A DNA stretch of 64,000 nt, from assembly GCA_037952775.1 (NCBI GenBank), contig JBANAY010000004.1, positions 13,578,001 through 13,642,000 on the forward strand, given 5' to 3'. The notes beneath the pieces are model-generated. The model worked only from the letters and a program-made list of their open reading frames with translations, searched no databases and was not told the origin of the DNA. Origin of the DNA: Clonostachys chloroleuca (Eukaryota > Ascomycota > Sordariomycetes > Hypocreales > Bionectriaceae). This document shows, in pieces, positions 11,730 through 21,965 of this stretch. Within the stretch, counting starts at the first letter, position 1. The number at the start of each line of letters is the position of its first letter. A program made the translations under genes and the position numbers.

Positions 11730-11766
<37 letters not shown>
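11730..11766. repeat. Poly(dA) tract, about 37 A
   Basis: An uninterrupted run of A follows AAACCCA. It lies in non-coding sequence. The apparent poly-Phe ORFs on the minus strand come from it. Possible origins are replication slippage, a nucleosome-free element, or the tail of an old retro-insert. No adjacent retroelement body was seen. Confidence 0.9.
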
Positions 11767-11767
<1 letters not shown>

Positions 11768-12849
11768 GTCGCTGCTTGCCCATCCACCATGTAACCCGTA
11801 GAAATTGAAAGCGAACCGGGGTCGAGAGGCCAACCTCCAGGCATCAGCGCCCTTTCTCCCACAAGCCATCCTATCAAAATCGCCAGCACCGGCAAGTTCC
11901 CTTCTGCCTCTCCCGTTTCAGTGACACCGAGGCAGAAGGCAGGGCAGGGATCAGACGTGGCCGCACAAGGCAACAAAGCACAAACACGGCAGAATGCTTG
12001 CCCCCCAGCTCCACACGACAGCCTCACAGTCCAGATCAGTGATCACATAGGTCTCCCCCGGTCTAACTACTCCATCCAGCGTCAGTGCACATCCCAATCC
12101 CCTTGAATCTCGAAACGACGGACACCGCCTAAGCTGGCTCACTCTAACCGAGCCAGAGAAAAAAAAAAGGGAACAATACAGTATCAATTGGGTGAATTGA
12201 ACCTTGTGAGACATACGCGATCCCGGTTCTCTTCCTTTTTTTGGCCGTGCGCAGATTGGCTTCGCTCTGCGTCACGTTGCCCAGCAGCCCTTCCCAGCCA
12301 CTCCGTGTCTCTCCCTCGATTTCTGGGGGCTATTCGCATCAAGGCTCAGTCCCGTGCAACTGATGACAGCAGCAAACAATCCTTGCTTTTTCTCTCCTTT
12401 GTGTTCCCCCAGTCTTACCTGGGGGTTGATTTTCCTATTATTGGCCCCTGCTGTGACTGTTGACTTGTAAGCCGGATATCACAGTGTTGATACTACATCG
12501 ACAGACAGTATATGCTCGTCACCTTGAACCGGGGTAAAGCCTTCGGGTATTCATTGAATTGACTGATTGATTGATCGATTGATATGCAAACTACCCAAGT
12601 TCCAAATCCAAAGACGCCAGAGCCTCGCTAGCCCGTAATAGAAAAGAAAAACCAATTGATCCAGATCAAGACAGCAGGCGACATGTTTTCGTTACTTCCT
12701 TCTGCTTTCATCGACCGTTTCCCCAGATTGCTCTTTTTCTCCCCGTCTCATCTAGGTTCTACCATCGCACAGAGGACAGTCTGACTTTTATCTCTTCCTT
12801 TTTTTTGGGTGCTTTTTTTGTTTCTTTTTCCAATGTCTGAGTAGTCAGT

Positions 12850-14529
12850 TTAGTGGCCACCAGACTTCTCCACAGTAGGAAGCTCCTTGATGGCTTCGGC
12901 AATGATGTTCAGGCCATGTCGCAGTTCCTCCTCGGTGATAACCAGTGGGGGTGCGAAGCGGATGATATCGCCGTGCGTTGGCTTGGCCTGCATTGTAACC
13001 ATAGATTAGTACGACTCAGACACACAGGACGGGTAGAGGAGTGCGATCATCAAAACAGGGCAAACCACTCGAGCCCCCTAGCCGCCGGGAAAAGTCCGAA
13101 TAGGCAGCAGCAACTCAGTCAGAGGGATGGGGGATGCAGGCAACAAGGGTGGGGCATGGAGCAGATGGAATAACAGGTTTGTTTGCTCTTCGCGGGGATA
13201 GGGCTTTTGTGACTTACCAATAGACCCTTGCTCTTGAGCAGTAGGCAGAGATCCCATGCAGTGCGGCCGGAGGCAGCTGATTCGTCAATGACGACCGCGT
13301 TGAGGAGACCCTTTCCGCGGATAGTCTTGATGATGGGCGTGTTGAGGGCGGCGATGCCGTCGCGGAAAATTTTACCAAGCTTCTCGGCCTTGGCTGTAAG
13401 GTCCTCCTCCTCCATGATCTCCAGGGCGCGGATGGACACGGCTGCGCCGAGAGGGTTGCCGCCGAAGGTGGAACCGTGGGTGCCGGGCTCGATAACCAGC
13501 ATCACGTCCTTGCTGCCCAGGACACAGCTGACGGGATACATGCCGCCGGAGATGGCCTTGCCGAGGGTGACGAGGTCGGGCTTGATACCCGCCCACTGGG
13601 AGCACAGCATACGTCCTGTGCGGCCGATACCAGTCTGGATTTCGTCGCAGATGAAGAGGACGTTGTGCTTCTTACAGAGGGCCTGGACGCTGGCCAGGTA
13701 GCCATCGTCGGGGACAACAACACCAGCCTCACCCTGGATTGGCTCGACGATGAAGGCGGCAGTGTCCTTGCCGTGTCGCTCGAGGACCTCCTCCAGGTCG
13801 GCAATGTTGTTGTAGCGGATGGGCTTTCCAGTAGTAGGATCAAAAGAGCCAATGTTAGGTACATAAGGACCGTAGTTCTCCTTGGACTCTGGATCATTAG
13901 ACAGGGAGATGGCAGTCATCTAATGAAGAGTATCAATGTTAGCTAGAGCCATCCCGTATGCAAACTGCCTATCTTATTCTCGCTCAATTGCGTCCATACA
14001 GACGACATCGAGGCGAGCAGGCGGGGGAAACACATACCGTACGACCGTGGAAGTTGTCCTGGGCTGAGAAGATCAGGGCCTTGTTCTGCTCGACGCCCTT
14101 GACCTTGTATGCCCACTTGCGAGCAATCTTGATGGCCGTCTCGACAGCCTCAGCACCAGTGCACATGGGCAGGACCATGTCGTAGCCAAACAGGTCGCGG
14201 ACCTTCTCGGCCCAGCGAGGGAAGACGTCATTGTGGAAAGCTCGCGAGCTGAGAGTCAGACGGCCGGCCTGCTCGATCAACACCTTGACCAGCTCGGGGT
14301 GGCAGTGGCCCTGGTTGACGGCGCTGTAAGCAGAGAGGAAATCCAGATACTTGCGGCCCTCGGGGTCCCAGACATTGACGCCCTGAGCCTTGGCGAAGAC
14401 GACTGGGAGAGGGTGGTAGTTGTGAGCGGCGAACTCATTCTCGGCCTGGATAGCAGCCTTGGAGGATGAGGCGTGGTACCGGGGGTCCACCGTGGACTCG
14501 GATCGCGGGTCATCTGCGTGGGGGGCCAT
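12850..14529 (-). CDS. CAR2: Ornithine aminotransferase (PLP, class III)
   Basis: The enzyme converts ornithine and 2-oxoglutarate to glutamate-5-semialdehyde and glutamate in arginine catabolism toward proline/glutamate. There are three exons with introns 13920-14037 and 12988-13217. The product is 443 aa, typical for fungal OAT. Visible motifs are [19 protein letters not shown] near the N-terminus, the [11 protein letters not shown] phosphate-binding segment, [10 protein letters not shown], the [12 protein letters not shown] strand, CDEIQTG (Asp256 pairs with the PLP ring nitrogen), and the Schiff-base Lys285 in [10 protein letters not shown]. The end is [18 protein letters not shown]. No mitochondrial presequence is seen, consistent with the cytosolic fungal enzyme (CAR2/otaA). 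It is divergent from GPI10 across a 1.4 kb shared upstream region. Confidence 0.96.
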
Positions 14530-15934
14530 TTTTCTGAGATAGATCTGACAGATGGTCTATCCACCAGGGAGAAGGTTAGCGTATGGAGGGGATTGGAGGA
14601 AAGTAGTCGGAACAGGTATGGACACAGGTGAACCGAATTGACCGGGTGGGAAGAATGCTTACCAGAGTCTTGGGGGTCAAGGAAGGTTAAACTTTAGGTT
14701 ATCTAATCGCCAGAGTTCCAGACAAGCCAGTAAGGGAGGAAGGCTGAGGAGGACAAGGGAGTTGGGAATGCATCTGGAAAACCCAGAAACTCTGACGGGC
14801 ATCTGGATCTATTATACTCGACGGCGACAAGCCATCTCGCCTCTTGATCCGGCTCTCTGTGTGGATAACTGGCCGGCGCTATACCCCTAAGCGCAAGTAC
14901 TTTGCAAGAGCGAGTCACGGGTGGAGGAGCAACTCGGTGGTGGTGCGATAAAAGATAGGCTTTCCGGAGCCTGGCTGCAAGGCCGAGGGCTGCAGGCCAA
15001 TGAAGCGCCCGGGATTACGTAGTGAAAAGGCCTTGTGCCTGCGTGCGGTGCCTCTTTATGGTCCACGGTGGGCACAAACACCGGATTCTGCGCTCCAGAA
15101 ACGTTGGTCGCCGCCCTGATTGCTGCCGGAGGACGCCCGGGCCCGGGGCCAGCTGCATCCATCCCTCAGACACGGCTAACCCACAGCGAGCCCGCGCTGC
15201 TGGTGGCTCCCAGGCTCGTCGATCCGGCCGGCCCTGCGCAGAGATACATCAATTCTCTGGCAATTCCAATCCGCGGACGACACGGTCTCTCCGAGGCATG
15301 GCTGGGTGGCGGGATGAGCGGTGTTGTCCTCGCCGTGCGGTTTCACGGCGCTGATGGATGGATGGCTGAGAGAACTAGCGGAGGAAGGTTTGGGCCTGGG
15401 AAGCCGGTACATGGAGGGGAAGTACCAGAATAGGAAAGTACATTGCAATTCTATGTGCGGCCAACACAGACTGGACCTGCCAAGCTTCATCTCGGCCGTA
15501 CCTCTGCTGGCTCCTTATCACCACGTGAACCCGCCCCGTGACTGTCGGTTTGGTGCTGCGGCCCACCAAAAGGCCCTGTTTACATAATGAGCCTCCAGCA
15601 ATGATCTCATCTTATCTCATACCGACAACCAACAGCAAAAGAAAGCCGCCTTATGTAATCCCACAGAATCATTCGGCCTCTGCGGGTACCATTTTGTAGC
15701 TCTGCCTCACTATCGCCCCTTTGTAAGTGACGACACGCTGCAACAGCACGCTTCAACCGGCTTCTTTCTCACCCCCTAATGGGTTGCTCCAGCTCAGGCC
15801 TTCGAATTGCAAGCCGAGGTACCCAGCTGCCTCTTCTGTGCAGCCAATAGTTTTCGTTTCTGTTCTTAGTTTTATCCATCCTAGCCTTGCTCCTGTTTCA
15901 GCCTGTTTGATAGCTCAACTATTCAGATCACGAT
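14530..15934. other. Divergent promoter region, CAR2 / GPI10
   Basis: This 1.4 kb region separates two divergent start codons. It contains scattered GATA-type motifs (e.g. ACAGATGG / AGATAG near 14540-14560 and TTATCA near 15515-15530), expected by chance at this length. ORFs in it are short and unsupported. Confidence 0.5.
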
Positions 15935-17913
15935 ATGGCACCCAGCCCTTCTGACCACCGCTTCGGTTTTCTCCGTGCTATCCTTATCATCCGCCTCATC
16001 AATGCCTTTTGGGTCACCACTTTCTTTCAGCCTGATGAATATTTCCAGGCCCTAGAGCCTGCTTGGAACATAGCCTTTGGTTCCAGTAGCGGCGCCTGGC
16101 TAACTTGGGTATGTCTTCACTTACACTTGTCATCTCTGCATTAAATGTAGAGTCACACACTCCTTCTCCTGCTCATCGCTAACTTATCAACCCCAAGGAA
16201 TGGCATCACCAACTCCGTTCATCTATTCACCCGGCCATTTTCTCGGCCGGGTATCTATTCTCACACTACGTGTCCAAAGTTCTCCCCATTGGTGATGCAC
16301 TCAGGGCGAGTATCGTCGTGTCGTCGCCAAGAGCTGTGCAGGCTGTTTTCGCTGCCTTGGGAGACTGGTATACTTGGCAGCTGGCTGTCAAGCTCTACCC
16401 CCAGGACAACAATGTCTCTTCCTTTGCTGTAGGTCCCAATCGCCTCCATTTGAGTACCATGCGTCGCACAAGACATGCGTCGCACAAGAGTGCCAGATAA
16501 CTAATGTTACCCATAGCTCTTCCTCCAGCTCTTCAACGTCTGGCAATGGTACTGCTCAGTCCGAACATTCTCCAACTCTCTAGAGACCACCCTAACCATC
16601 ATGGCCTTGTATTATTTCCCTTGGCACGAACTCCTCGGCGAAGCAAAGTCTCATAAAGAGAACCCAAGGCCAGCAACAAGTATCCGTCGTGATCCTTGGC
16701 CTCTGCGAGCATCGCTTCTTCTGGCTGCTGTGGCCTGCATTCTCCGTCCTACCAACGGTCTTATCTGGGCACCCATCGTTGTCCTGGCTCTTACCAGAAT
16801 TGGACTGCGAGGCTCGTCTCCATTGACAGTTGAAACTGTATTCGTTCTTTTCCGGGAAATCATCTTGTGCGGATCTGCCGTCATTGGGGTTTCCTTGGTT
16901 GCCGATCGCCTCTACTACGGGTTCTGGACATTCCCACCCTACAACTTCCTCTACTTCAATCTGTCCAAGGCCCTCGCCGTCTTCTATGGACGAAACCCCT
17001 GGCACTACTACCTCCTCCAAGGCCTACCCCTCCTCTCCATTACCAGCCTGCCTTTCACCTTGTATGCTCTCTATAAGCCATCTGCCACTACCAACGACCA
17101 AGCCAACATTCTCCGAACACTATCCTCGTCTGTCTATGTGAGCGTCATTGCCCTCTCGGTCATTTCGCACAAGGAGGTCCGTTTCATCTACCCGCTTCTC
17201 CCCATTCTGAACGTCCTTGCCGCTCCTTATGTCGCCTCCTTCTTCACCACCTCAGCCACACCAAACTCAGCACCAGAAACTCGACGCAAGCCCCTTCTCT
17301 ACGGCGCTCTCACCATCAATATCATTCTCGCCGGATACCTCTCACTCCTCCACCAAGCCGGCACCGTCAGCGTCCTCTCCGCCCTCCGCACCGAATACAG
17401 CGCCTTCCACCCGTCCGGTGCCAAATCCTCAACCCCCAACGAGCCTCTGTTCGCCCTCTTCCTCATGCCCTGCCACTCCACCCCCTGGCGCTCCCACCTC
17501 TTCCACCCATCCCTCAACGCCTACGCGCTGTCCTGCGAACCCCCCCTACACACACAGAACCCAACAGCCCCGAGCGCGAGAACTACCGCGACGAGGCGGA
17601 CCGGTTCTACGACGACCCCCTCCGCTTCCTCTCCCACGAGCTCTTCTCCCCAAACCGCCCCTCGGGCGGCGCCCTCCCCGCACCACGCTACATCGTTGGC
17701 TTCGAGGGTATCGAGCCCTGGCTCCAGGACTTCGCCGAGGCCACCCCGGAAGGCCGCGCCCTCGGTCTCCGGCCCCGCCGCGTCTGGTCCGCCTTCAACG
17801 GCTTCTTCAACGAGGACGCCCGCAGGGCCGGCAGGGTCGTCGTCTGGGATACGGGCGTGTACGGCAGGGCCCCGCAGGCGGAAACACCTGACGCCGCGGG
17901 CGTTCCATCTTAA
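15935..17913 (+). CDS. GPI10: GPI mannosyltransferase III (PIG-B/Gpi10), ER membrane
   Basis: The enzyme adds the third, alpha-1,2-linked mannose to the GPI precursor in the ER lumen. There are three exons with introns 16109-16197 and 16429-16516. The product is about 600 aa with many hydrophobic helices. Family marks are [14 protein letters not shown] in the first luminal loop after helix 1 (the PDE motif of the dolichol-P-mannose-dependent glycosyltransferases), RPTNGLIW, and [13 protein letters not shown] further on. The frame breaks at a C7 run (about 17540-17546) followed by a (CA)4 stretch. The true C-terminus continues in another frame as [17 protein letters not shown] ... [14 protein letters not shown] ... 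to a TAA at 17911-17913. One extra C, or loss of one CA unit, repairs it. The family identity is secure and the exact residues at the break are not. Confidence 0.92.
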
Positions 17914-18820
17914 GTCATCATGAATTTCACATCACTACATTCTCATCAAAAAAGGGAGCAAATAGCATTTACGAAGACCCATCTTAAAAGGTTCATCTGA
18001 GAAATATGTAGTAATTATATCTCGAGCCTATTTTAATCAAAAAAAAGGATCAGTCAGGTTATACAAAAAAAAAACCATGTAACTGAAATATCATCAACCA
18101 CGTGTCATAGTCTCGCACCTCCTCCCAAGACATGACTGCAATCGCGAATACGATTTGGGGCGCATCCAGGCGGTGGAAGGCAGACTCGCCAGCGGGCAAA
18201 GACAAAAAAGCACGTCCGAACCTTGTCTTCCGTGAATTGCGTTTCGTAAAGATAGCAGCAATAACCTACTGACTCCAAAAATCGGCAGTGTACGTAAAGA
18301 TGAAGAGTAATAACGCGAAACTTCCTCGACGGTGCGTGAGGCAAGTCTGGGCTGGATACAAGAACGAATAGATAAAATAGATCATGTAGCAACAAGTAGG
18401 GGGAATATTCGAAAGGGTTTGTGTGCAGCACAAAGCATTATAAAGAATCCAAAAAGGGGGGCAAGAAACAACCAAAGAAGAATAAAAGCGTCCAGTGACA
18501 GAACGGGAATAAAAAGAAGAATGAGGCTATTCTGTCCAACATGATAATAAATCTTTGACCAAAACCGCTGCTTACTGAGTCTCATTAAGCCAAAACCCCA
18601 AGACATAATAACAAAAAAAAACAAAAAAAGAAAAAAAAACAAAAAAAGAAAAAAAAACAAAAAAAAAAAAAAAAAAACTAGAAACGAGAAAATAGAGGAT
18701 ACGGCTTTGAGAGAAAGCCAAGCCTATATGCACAAGAAACGCCCGAGTCCCAATTCTTTTAGTACCTTCCCTTCATCGACCGTTGAGAAGAATCAAACAA
18801 ACAATCATATGCAACGCATT
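17914..18820. other. Convergent 3' spacer, GPI10 / RhoGAP
   Basis: The spacer is AT-rich with several A runs (18038-18072) and the A/C/G microsatellite listed separately. It presumably carries the 3' UTRs and polyadenylation signals of both genes. No gene was recognised. Confidence 0.6.
18608..18677. repeat. A-rich microsatellite, unit about 16 bp (A7-8 C A7 G)
   Basis: Runs of 7-9 A are separated alternately by single C and single G, about three units, ending in an uninterrupted A run. It lies just downstream of the RhoGAP stop codon on the opposite strand, so in the transcript sense it is a T-rich tract. Confidence 0.85.
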
Positions 18821-21800
18821 CTACTTCGTCTCATGACTGGCTTTTGCTGGCTCCTCGTTCGCCTTGGAAGAGGGCGGCTGAATTTGTTGCTCTACCACGG
18901 GTGTTTCTTTTGGTAGTTGCCCCACAACTGGTTGGGGTTGTTCTGTCGAGGCTGCATTTACCTCAGCGGCTGCCTTGTCGTGAGCGACAGGTTGGGCTAG
19001 GGTTCCATTTCCAGCTGTCTTCTCTGCGGTGTGAGGTTCAACTAATGGTTTGTCCACCGAAGCATGTTGGGCGTTGGAAACATCCTCTGTAGGCTTAGCA
19101 GCCACCGGTTGCTCGACAGCAGGATTCTCAGCAGCTGGCTTGTAGTTCAAGGCTTCATCAACGAGACTTCTGACAACTGGAGGCTGACCAAACGAGGATT
19201 GTCCAACTATCGGGGTCGGTGGCGTATGCTGCACAGACGGAGTTACAGGTTGAGGAGGTAGAGCAGCAAGCTTCGGCTCTGGAGCCGGCGCTGTGTTTGG
19301 GTGAGCTGTCGCACTTTGTATTTGGTTGGATTGCTGCTCAACAGGGACATGGCTTAGCTGTGCTGGGATCGGTTGTTGGGCAGCTGCTTGTGTTGGCGCT
19401 GCCTTCTCTTCGACCGACTTTTCTGGCAGTCTCTCCACGGACCTCTCACGAGGGAATGGTTCTCGCCTCATATCCATGCTTCTCTTTCCGGGGGAGAGGA
19501 TGCTCTGGGTTGGCTCCGCAGCAGGCGGTGACTTGTTCCTCCTGTGTTCGTGATTTTCTTTAGCTTCGCGCATCTTGCTCTTGATCCAACCGATAGGACC
19601 CCTGGGTTCATCCTTTTCTTTGTTGCTCCTTTGGCTAAAACTTTGAGAATTGGTCGAATCCGAGCCTACAAGGTTGGGCGGCTCATAGCTATCGCCTGTG
19701 AAGCTCTTGCGAGGCTTTGCGCTGGCACTTCCAAACGAGGTTGTGCTCATTTCGGCATACTCATTTGATCTAATAGCGGAGGGCGACACCAAACCCGGTC
19801 CAGAGTCAGGGTTCTTTGTCCGTGAAAGACGCCATCTCCGCTTCTTTTCCTTTTCAGGGTCGTATGAACCGGTCATATTACCATCCCCACCTTGCTCGAA
19901 ATCCGATCCATCGTTAAATGACGAGTGCAATGAGGTAGGTGGCGATTTCTTTCCTCGAAGGGTCTGCTCAGGATGAAGGTGACTACCATGCTCGCTTGGC
20001 GGATGGCCGCCTGAGACCACTCGGGGAGATACTGGGTGGTACTGCTCCATAGGATTCCTAATCTCAGAGCTAGGAGATAAGCCAGAGAGCGGTAATGATG
20101 CGTTTGAACTGTGTGCGCTGGGATTCAGGGCACCGGGCGGCCTCATCACTCGAAATTTGTTGGACTGCTTCTTAGCTTCTTCCGAGGGCGACTGGTTATA
20201 CAAATTCTGAGGGTGGCGCTCTTTCTGGGGGGTGGTTTCATGATGAGCGACTGGTGAGTGTTCTTGGCTGATACCGGCAGCCGCGGGAACCGGTCCTACC
20301 GGCTCGTTTGCCTGTACTGGGGCGGCTGCGCTCCCAGCTTCGTGTCCAGGCTGGCTCTGTGGCTTCTCAGGCCGCTGCTCCGTGGGGTGGGCTTGAGTGA
20401 GTGGCAGAGGTGGTTGAGGGCTTGGGCTTTTACCAGCCCCACGCCTATACTTTCCTGCAATTGCCGGTGACCTTTTTGACGGGACGGTGTTGCTCCTACC
20501 CAGCCCGCTTGACGGCGTAGCTGTGAGCGTCGGGCTGCTGGGTGCGCTATTGTCGTCCTTGTTGGAGTGATGCGAATGGACCGAACGGTTCCTCCGAAGC
20601 TGCCCATCCCGGGCAACACTCTGTGCACCTGCACTTGCATTCGAGGACGACCGGACAATTTCGGATTCTTGGACTGCAGTGGGGGTAATTGGCTTGGGTG
20701 TTGCAGCTGGTGTGCCAGACTCGACCGCCTTCTTAGTAGCCTCGTCGGCTGCGGTGCCCTGCATACCAATCAAGAAGTGATCCTGGTTCTCAATCAAGAA
20801 TATGATGACGCATTGGTTGAGACGGTATTCCTCCGGGGCCATGGCATGGGTTGGGTGCGATAGCATCCCTGGCTGGAAAATAGCTGCCAGGTTCTGCGAA
20901 TTCATTCGGTTTTCATCTGATTTAGCCGCGAAGACAGCCAGAAGATCGAGGATGTAGAGTAGGAGCTGCCTGTTGAGCGGGGGAGCTCTGTGATGAGTTT
21001 CTGGTACTTGCCAATCGCTCCCCGTTCGTCAAAATTCTCGATGAATTGAGGGCCTTCGGCATCACCCGCGGCCTGTTTCGTCGCTCCACGCAGAGGGTCG
21101 CGGAACTTCTCATAAAGATCCAGCGGCACGACTGGCTCTGGAAGATCGTTTAGGTACCGTCGTAGAACGTTTGCAGCATCGTGAACGGTATATCCTTCCC
21201 ACACAAGGCCCTTGCCGTACCGGTCGGCCGAGTCGAAGAGCGTCTTGAGCTCCTTAATACGCTTTTCGGAACCGCTGAGTCGAAAGATTCCCTCGACGCC
21301 AGTTGCTAGCAGGATATTAGTACAAAGGCTCTAACACACAGCTAAGGGGTAAGCTTTCAACCTACCCTTCTCCTTTAAGAAGACACCACACTTGGCAACA
21401 ACAATCGGCACATAGCCGTAAATGTAGCTCTGGCCATTCTCATCAATCAGGGAGATGGCGACGTTTGCGTAGGTAATACTCTGCCGAAGAGGGACACCAA
21501 AGATCCCCCGCGCACGGGGTTCTAATCCTAGTTAGCACACGCGGTCCGGGAAATTGGCACAGTATTCATGCAGCGCGCATGGTCCGATGGCGGTAGATGC
21601 GAAGGCGTCACGACGTGGTCGCAGAGATGAGGGCCAGAGAGCAGAATCGCCAGGTGAGGCTGTGGCACAGAACGGTAGAGCTCTCGAGCTGCCATGAGTT
21701 CTCCACCGCGTGCTGATTCTCGCCGATCCTGACCCTTATCAAGATCACCATGCACCAGCAGGGGGGTTACGCGAGCGAGAGCTTGGAAAGAGTGTGTATT

Positions 21801-21965
21801 GACCGTACCTGGCTGTTCTGGCTGCTTGGGAGCAAGCTTGAAGCTCTTCCACCACGATTTAAGATCGCGCTTCGTTGGGGGCGACGTTTGATTGGCAGTG
21901 CCATGCGTGTTTTGGGGCAGAGGAGCTGGGGGGCCCGCCGCTGATGAACCAGCGGCCGTCGTCAT
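18821..21965 (-). CDS. sac7: Sac7/Bag7-type RhoGAP with long disordered tail
   Basis: This is a GTPase-activating protein that probably turns off Rho1 in cell-wall and actin signalling. There are three exons with introns 21522-21808 and 21306-21365. After a short N-terminal region (KRDLKSWWKSFKLAPK) the RhoGAP domain covers about residues 57-265: IFGVPLRQSI, VPIVVAKCGVFLKEK, the arginine finger R113 in GVEGIFRLSG, YTVHDAANVLRRYLNDLPEPVVP, then NSQNLAAIFQPGMLSHPTH. The order and wording closely follow yeast Sac7. The last roughly 650 residues are Ser/Pro/Gln-rich and unstructured, with basic patches and a Val/Glu/Ala/Pro-rich end. The frame breaks at a G5 run (about 20979-20983). One added base restores the conserved ELPPLNRQLLLYILDLLAVF block and gives 932 aa. 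Confidence 0.9.

Larger units (their letters stand above)
7241..12849. other. Long gene-empty region (5.6 kb) between ATG1 and ornithine aminotransferase
   Basis: The first 1-1.4 kb is probably ATG1 promoter and leader (purine-rich on the plus strand, with pyrimidine-rich transcript sense). The rest holds a C/T-rich, CA-rich tract near 9968-10240, a (CA)n run near 10188-10201, a poly-A tract at 11730-11766, and ORFs with no protein-like features. The longest of these is 277 codons at 10393-11226. The 12100-12850 part is presumably 3' flank of the aminotransferase gene. Confidence 0.5.

Noticed and set aside
11675..12027. Minus-strand ORFs with long poly-Phe
   Set aside because: They arise from the poly-A tract at 11730-11766, not from a protein.
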